From positions 1 to 64,000 of the forward strand of contig JAGVRI010000013.1 in assembly GCA_018606645.1 (NCBI GenBank): 64,000 nucleotides of DNA, read 5' to 3'. Positions within the stretch are counted from its first letter, which is position 1; the number at the start of each line of letters is the position of its first letter. Positions 60,145-64,000 of this stretch are shown here, piece after piece. The position numbers and the translations under genes were made by a program. The notes beneath the pieces are model-generated. The model did not search any database. It was given only the letters and a program-made list of their open reading frames with translations, and was not told the origin of the DNA. This DNA comes from Chloroflexota bacterium. Lineage in GTDB: Bacteria; Chloroflexota; Anaerolineae; JAAYZQ01.

Positions 60145-61491
60145 ATGAATATCGCTCCGATTCCGCAATTGATTACGTCGGTGCCTGGTCCTCAGGCGCA
60201 GGCAACCGTCCGCCGCAGCGAAGAAGCAGTCACCCCCTCCTTACCCCGCGCCTATCCCCTGGCAGTGAAACGCGCCCGTGGGGTGGAGGTGGAAGATGTC
60301 GATGGGAACCGCTATCTCGATTGCGCGGCCGGTATCGCTGTCTGCTCCACCGGCCATTGCCATCCTCGGGTAGTGCGGGCCATCCAGGAACAGGCCAGCC
60401 GGTTGATCCATATCTGCGGGGCCGACTTTTATGATCCGATGTACATCGAGCTGGCCGAGCGGCTGGGGAAACTCGCTCCTGGAAACACGCCCAAGAAAGT
60501 GTTCTTGGGCAACTCGGGGGCGGAAGCAGTGGAAGCGGCTCTAAAACTGGCCCGGTACCACACCGGCCGCTCTCACATATTGGCCTTCCTGGGAGCGTTC
60601 CATGGCCGCACCATGGGGGCAGTCTCTCTGACCGCCAGCAGCGTCAAGTACCAGAGGGGCTTTCGACCTCTGGTCCCAGGCATTACTCACGTCCCCTATG
60701 CCTATTGCTATCGCTGCTACTACCACCTCACCTATCCCCGATGTGAACTGGCATGCCTTCGTGCCATTGAAGAAGTATGGTTCGTCAGGGCGATCGCCCC
60801 GGAGGAAGTCGCCGCCATCTTTGTCGAACCAGTGCAGGGCGAGGGCGGGTACGTCGTCCCTCCGCCAGGCTGGTTGTCCGGGTTGCGGGCTTTGTGCGAT
60901 CGGTATGGCATCTTGCTCGTCGCCGATGAGGTCCAGTCGGGCATGGGCCGCACCGGCAAGATGTGGGCCATCGAACACTGGGGGGTCGAGCCCGATATCC
61001 TCTGCGTGGGCAAGGCGTTGGCCTCCGGGATGCCGGTATCGGCCATGATCGCACGGGCTGAGATCATGAACTGGCCCGCCGGCGCGCACGGCAGCACCTT
61101 CGGGGGCAATCCGGTATGTTGTGCAGCCGCCCAGGCGACCTTGGATGTCATCGAAGAGGAAGGTTTACTGGACAATGCAAACCGGATAGGTCAGCGGATC
61201 ATGACCGGCCTCCGCGATCTGGCCCAAGAGAGCCGGCTCATTGGCGATGTCCGGGGTCTGGGTCTGATGATCGGTGTAGAACTGGTCCAGGATAAAGAAA
61301 GCAAACGCCCAGCCACTCAGGCAGCCGACTTGGTCGTGAAGGAGTGTTTCAAGCGGGGCTTGTTGCTTTTGCCCTGTGGACCCAACAGCGTGCGCTTTTC
61401 GCCGCCGCTCATTCTCACCGAGTCCCAGGCAGACCTCGCGGTGGAGATCTTTGCCGACGCACTGGCGGAAGTGGAAAGCGCCGCATTGTAA
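60145..61491 (+). CDS. Class III aminotransferase (acetylornithine/4-aminobutyrate type)
   Basis: A 448-residue PLP enzyme. VEVEDVDGNRYLDCAAGIAV, GNSGAEAVEAALKLARYHTG, HGRTMGAVSLTAS, FVEPVQGEGGYVVPP, LLVADEVQSGMGRTG and VGKALASGMP, which holds the PLP lysine, define the family. A CYRCYYHLTYPRCELAC stretch has four cysteines, unusual but known in some relatives. ATG at 60145 lies 10 bases behind GGAGG; ATG at 60136 is only one base from it. It may transaminate products of the neighbouring peptidases. Confidence 0.9.
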   Translation: MNIAPIPQLITSVPGPQAQATVRRSEEAVTPSLPRAYPLAVKRARGVEVEDVDGNRYLDCAAGIAVCSTGHCHPRVVRAIQEQASRLIHICGADFYDPMYIELAERLGKLAPGNTPKKVFLGNSGAEAVEAALKLARYHTGRSHILAFLGAFHGRTMGAVSLTASSVKYQRGFRPLVPGITHVPYAYCYRCYYHLTYPRCELACLRAIEEVWFVRAIAPEEVAAIFVEPVQGEGGYVVPPPGWLSGLRALCDRYGILLVADEVQSGMGRTGKMWAIEHWGVEPDILCVGKALASGMPVSAMIARAEIMNWPAGAHGSTFGGNPVCCAAAQATLDVIEEEGLLDNANRIGQRIMTGLRDLAQESRLIGDVRGLGLMIGVELVQDKESKRPATQAADLVVKECFKRGLLLLPCGPNSVRFSPPLILTESQADLAVEIFADALAEVESAAL

Positions 61492-61612
61492 ACAAGCTCA
61501 TCGTCGGAGGCGCAACATTTCACCAGGCTGTCCGTGGTCAAGGGACAGAGCGGGCAAGGCAGATAAACAAGACCCGTCACCTTGTGGGGTAAATCATTCT
61601 GGGAGAGGAGGA

Positions 61613-62683
61613 ATGTCTGTGACACTTCGGACATTACCCATTATTGAGGTCAAGGGCCCTCCCCGGGAGCGAGGACGCCAGCAAGGGGAAGCGGCGCGCC
61701 TGCAAATCCCCCGAGCTCTCGCTCGTTACCGCGAGATCTTTCCTTTCACCGTGGCCATGACCTGGGAAGATGGCATCCGGGAGGCGCGCAAGTTCCTGCC
61801 GTATGCGGAGGAGACATTTCCCCAATACGTCGAAGAGATCCGCGGTATTGCGGAAGGAGCCAACGTTCCTTTTGAAGAGGTATGGACCTTGAATTGCTAC
61901 GAAGGTCTGCCTGAAAGCCGGCAGCAGGTATGGGGCTGTACCTGTATCGCGGTGCGGGATGACCAGACGGCCAACGGCCATGTCCTGCTGGCCCATAACG
62001 AGGATTGGAACAGTGTGGATCGAGATAACGTCTATCTAGTCCGCGCCTATCCGGTCGAGGCCCCACCGTTTCTGGGGATGACTTATGGGCCATTGCTGGT
62101 CAATATCGGTCTGAATGCGGAGGGGATTGGCGTGGCCATTGATTCGGTCTATCCGACCGATGTTGGTGTTGGTGTGCCCCGTATTGTCTCCTCACGAGGG
62201 GTCCTTGCTGCCCGCACCATCGCTCAGGCGATCCGGGCCTGCGTGCCCAAGCGGAGGGCCGGAGGTTACTGTTACCTGCTGGCCGACGCCAACGGTGAAC
62301 TCTATTACGTTGAGACGTCGGCGACCACCCACGAAATTGTGTACGGCGAGGAGGGCTGGTTGGTCCACACCAACCACTATCTCACTCCGAAAATGCGAGC
62401 CCTGGAAGAGCCAGGGACCTATGCTGGCTCCCATGTTCGATTCAACCGTGCCCGACGTCTGCTGCGGGCGCAACTGGGAGAGGTCACGATTGAAAGCCTG
62501 CAAACCCTACTCCGCGATCATGTCAACTGGCCTCAATCGATCTGCATGCACGAGGACCCCGCCGAGCCGCCTCATGACCGCGAGCAGACCCTGGTCTCGT
62601 TGATCATGGACCTTACGGAACGGGTGCTGTGGGCTGCGCCGGGCCCTCCATGCGAGGGGCAATATACCGCCTATCGGTTATGA
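61613..62683 (+). CDS. C45-family peptidase (acyltransferase-like), copy B
   Basis: A 356-residue paralogue of the gene at 56631-57767: PIIEVKGPPRERGRQQGEAA, YVEEIRGIAEGANVPFEEVW, the nucleophile region VWGCTCIAV (Cys109, with a second Cys111), VLLAHNEDWNS and LVHTNHYLTPKMRAL match in order. It begins at the ATG at 61613 behind GAGAGGAGG and runs with the aminotransferase upstream and creatininase-like gene downstream. It may cut an N-terminally blocked or D-amino-acid-containing peptide. Confidence 0.88.
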   Translation: MSVTLRTLPIIEVKGPPRERGRQQGEAARLQIPRALARYREIFPFTVAMTWEDGIREARKFLPYAEETFPQYVEEIRGIAEGANVPFEEVWTLNCYEGLPESRQQVWGCTCIAVRDDQTANGHVLLAHNEDWNSVDRDNVYLVRAYPVEAPPFLGMTYGPLLVNIGLNAEGIGVAIDSVYPTDVGVGVPRIVSSRGVLAARTIAQAIRACVPKRRAGGYCYLLADANGELYYVETSATTHEIVYGEEGWLVHTNHYLTPKMRALEEPGTYAGSHVRFNRARRLLRAQLGEVTIESLQTLLRDHVNWPQSICMHEDPAEPPHDREQTLVSLIMDLTERVLWAAPGPPCEGQYTAYRL

Positions 62684-62722
62684 CCGCTTGGAGTCCCACC
62701 GCAATCGGGTGTGATGTGGCTT

Positions 62723-62751
62723 TTGCCGGCAGCCAGGCTCTATGGTAAAAT
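62723..62751 (+). promoter_or_regulatory. Promoter of the creatininase-family gene
   Basis: TTGCCG (62723-62728), 17 bp and TAAAAT (62746-62751). A small hairpin (62757-62764 with 62773-62780) lies between it and the ribosome site. Confidence 0.6.
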
Positions 62752-62791
62752 GCAACGGGCCCCAGCCGTTTATGGGGCTCAGGAGGGCGGG

Positions 62792-63598
62792 ATGGACAAG
62801 ATCCACTACGAAGAACTGACCTGGCCGGAGATGCGGACAGCGATCGCCCGTCAGCCGGTTATCCTGCTTCCCTTTGGCACCATCGAAGATCATGGACCTC
62901 ACCTGCCGCTGAACACCGACAATATTATCGTGGAAGCGATCTGTCGGGAGACCGCCCGCCGCATTCCCGGAGAGGCGTTGGTGATGCCCCTCATCGCCTA
63001 TGGCCTGGATGAGCATCACATGGATTTTCCGGGGACGATCTCGGTGGAGATGCACACGCTGCTCTCCTACGTGGTGGATGTGGCCACGAGCGTGGCCCGC
63101 CATGGTTTTACCCATCTTCTCATTGTCAATGGCCACGGCTCCAATGCCCCGGTTGCCGATCTGGCTGCTCGTCGCGTGGTATTGGAGACGGAAATCGTCT
63201 GTGGAGCGATCAGTCCGAACGCAGCGGTGGACCCTATTTTGGCCGAACCCACGCTGTCCCAGATGCGCCGTTCTGGGCCGGGCGGGATCGCCCACGCCTG
63301 CGAGTATGAAACGGCCATGATGCTCTACTTACGACCGGAGTTAGTGCAAATGGAAAAGGCGGTCCGCGAGATCGGCCAACTCAAGTTTTCCTATTTCAAC
63401 TGGGACCATCCCGAACCCAGCGCTTTGGCCTGGCAGGATTGGTGGTCGCGTCTGAGCGAGAGTGGAGTGTGCGGCGATCCCACGGTCGCCACGGTCGAAT
63501 TCGGCCAGGCGCTTTTTGAGACGACGGTGGACAATTTCATCCGTTTTGTCCGCGAGTTCCGTCTCATCCCGCTGCGCCCCCGGCGCGATCGGCATTAG
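62792..63598 (+). CDS. Creatininase-family amidohydrolase
   Basis: A 268-residue member of the creatininase/FAPy-deformylase family. FGTIEDHGPHLPLNTDN gives metal ligands Glu32, His34 and Asp43, and NGHGSNAP and HACEYETAMMLYL supply the remaining ones. These enzymes open cyclic amides or remove formyl groups. The ATG at 62792 follows AGGAGGGCGG. The neighbouring amidases suggest it helps break down amide substrates; the natural one is unknown. Confidence 0.88.
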   Translation: MDKIHYEELTWPEMRTAIARQPVILLPFGTIEDHGPHLPLNTDNIIVEAICRETARRIPGEALVMPLIAYGLDEHHMDFPGTISVEMHTLLSYVVDVATSVARHGFTHLLIVNGHGSNAPVADLAARRVVLETEIVCGAISPNAAVDPILAEPTLSQMRRSGPGGIAHACEYETAMMLYLRPELVQMEKAVREIGQLKFSYFNWDHPEPSALAWQDWWSRLSESGVCGDPTVATVEFGQALFETTVDNFIRFVREFRLIPLRPRRDRH

Positions 63599-63668
63599 GC
63601 GTCCCCTGCCCACCGTGCCGGCCAGCGCGAGCAGGGCTGCTCAACGATCTTTTTCATTGGAGGCAATG

Positions 63669-64000
63669 ATGACTCAGTGGCAGACTCGGACAGCAGAAGA
63701 GATCGTCCGCTTGAACCGGGACTATACCCTGTTCCCCTGGTCGGCGCAGTCGGCTGTGGACCCAATCCCGGCTGTACGGGCCCAGGGGGTCTATTTCTGG
63801 GATGCGGAAGGGAAGCGCTACCTGGATTTCGCCTCCCAACTGGTCAACGTGAACATCGGACATCAGCATCCCAGGGTGGTACGGGCCATCCAGGAGCAGG
63901 CAGCGCGGTTGTGCTACGTCCAGCCGGCGTTGGCCACCGAGCCACGGGGCCTGTTGGGCCAAAAGTTGACCGAGATCGCTCCTGGCAATCTGAACAAGGT
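63669..64000 (+). CDS. Class III aminotransferase, N-terminal part (cut by window end)
   Basis: The visible 110 residues, from MTQWQTRTAEEIVRLNRDYT, include GVYFWDAEGKRYLDFASQLV and NIGHQHPRVVRAIQEQAARL, the N-terminal pattern of class III aminotransferases, as at 60145 but clearly a different subgroup (beta-alanine/taurine-pyruvate-like). ATG at 63669 is five bases behind GGAGG; ATG at 63666 is two bases from it. The rest lies outside the window. Confidence 0.85.
   Translation, partial: MTQWQTRTAEEIVRLNRDYTLFPWSAQSAVDPIPAVRAQGVYFWDAEGKRYLDFASQLVNVNIGHQHPRVVRAIQEQAARLCYVQPALATEPRGLLGQKLTEIAPGNLNK

Noticed and set aside
1..64000. tRNA and rRNA genes
   Set aside because: Looking for T-arm GGTTCGANTCC-like sequences and rRNA signatures by eye gave no convincing candidate; a covariance-model search would be decisive.

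Overview
The window looks like a GC-rich chromosome fragment of a Chloroflexota bacterium (Anaerolineae-like), probably a contig from a metagenome or short-read assembly. The evidence is circumstantial: a lipoprotein with a Pro-Glu-Pro-Thr-rich linker, a Gram-positive-type LexA box, a T-box riboswitch, a split NADH-dehydrogenase-like gene set without nuoEFG, a DUF559/GC-rich repeat module and stand-alone rpoB. Bases 2-15 match the end of an Illumina adapter, so the left edge is probably a true contig end.

Layout. 1-2255: 3' part of a type ISP restriction-modification gene carrying two in-frame blocks of GC-rich repeats, the second with a DUF559 nuclease-like domain. 2409-3686: hydroxyacid-oxoacid transhydrogenase-type iron alcohol dehydrogenase. 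4055-11854: an alpha-glucoside uptake locus (LacI regulator with its own promoter and a double operator, a 22-codon leader ORF, a tandemly duplicated solute-binding lipoprotein, two permeases and a trehalose-synthase-like GH13 enzyme). The second permease carries a cytochrome c-type CxxCH haem motif in its first extracytoplasmic loop. 11860-14674: response regulator, AlkZ-related protein and glycosyltransferase on the minus strand. 15203-19084: rpoB alone behind a consensus promoter, closed by a bidirectional terminator.

19225-34731 is one long minus-strand block. An isoleucine T-box (specifier AUC) precedes an uncharacterised gene, an AlaX-like editing protein and an IleRS with a swapped GxHH signature. 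These are followed by an endonuclease/phosphatase-family protein, a DUF1624 membrane protein and nuoA-H-J-K-L-M-N. 34953-42410 holds two Hsp20 genes, lexA with an SOS box, radC, cutA, a probable pseudokinase and a murF-alr fusion. 42453-52298 (minus) holds nuoB-nuoCD-nuoI, a PHP phosphoesterase, a small Cys protein, a flavoprotein, a GT39-like glycosyltransferase, def, a HEAT-like protein and tatA. Together the two nuo clusters supply A, B, CD, H, I, J, K, L, M and N but no NADH-oxidising module.

52532-64000 holds a metallo-beta-lactamase-fold protein, an RNase H-like protein, a HAD phosphatase, a UroD-like protein and an HD protein. It ends in a locus for peptide or acyl-amino-acid breakdown: two C45 peptidases, D-aminoacylase, Lrp regulator, two class III aminotransferases (the last cut by the window end) and a creatininase-family amidohydrolase.

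Promoters are strikingly uniform: at least fourteen sites have TTG-type -35 boxes exactly 17 bp from a TATAAT-like -10 box. Four of them are perfect TTGACA-N17-TATAAT.
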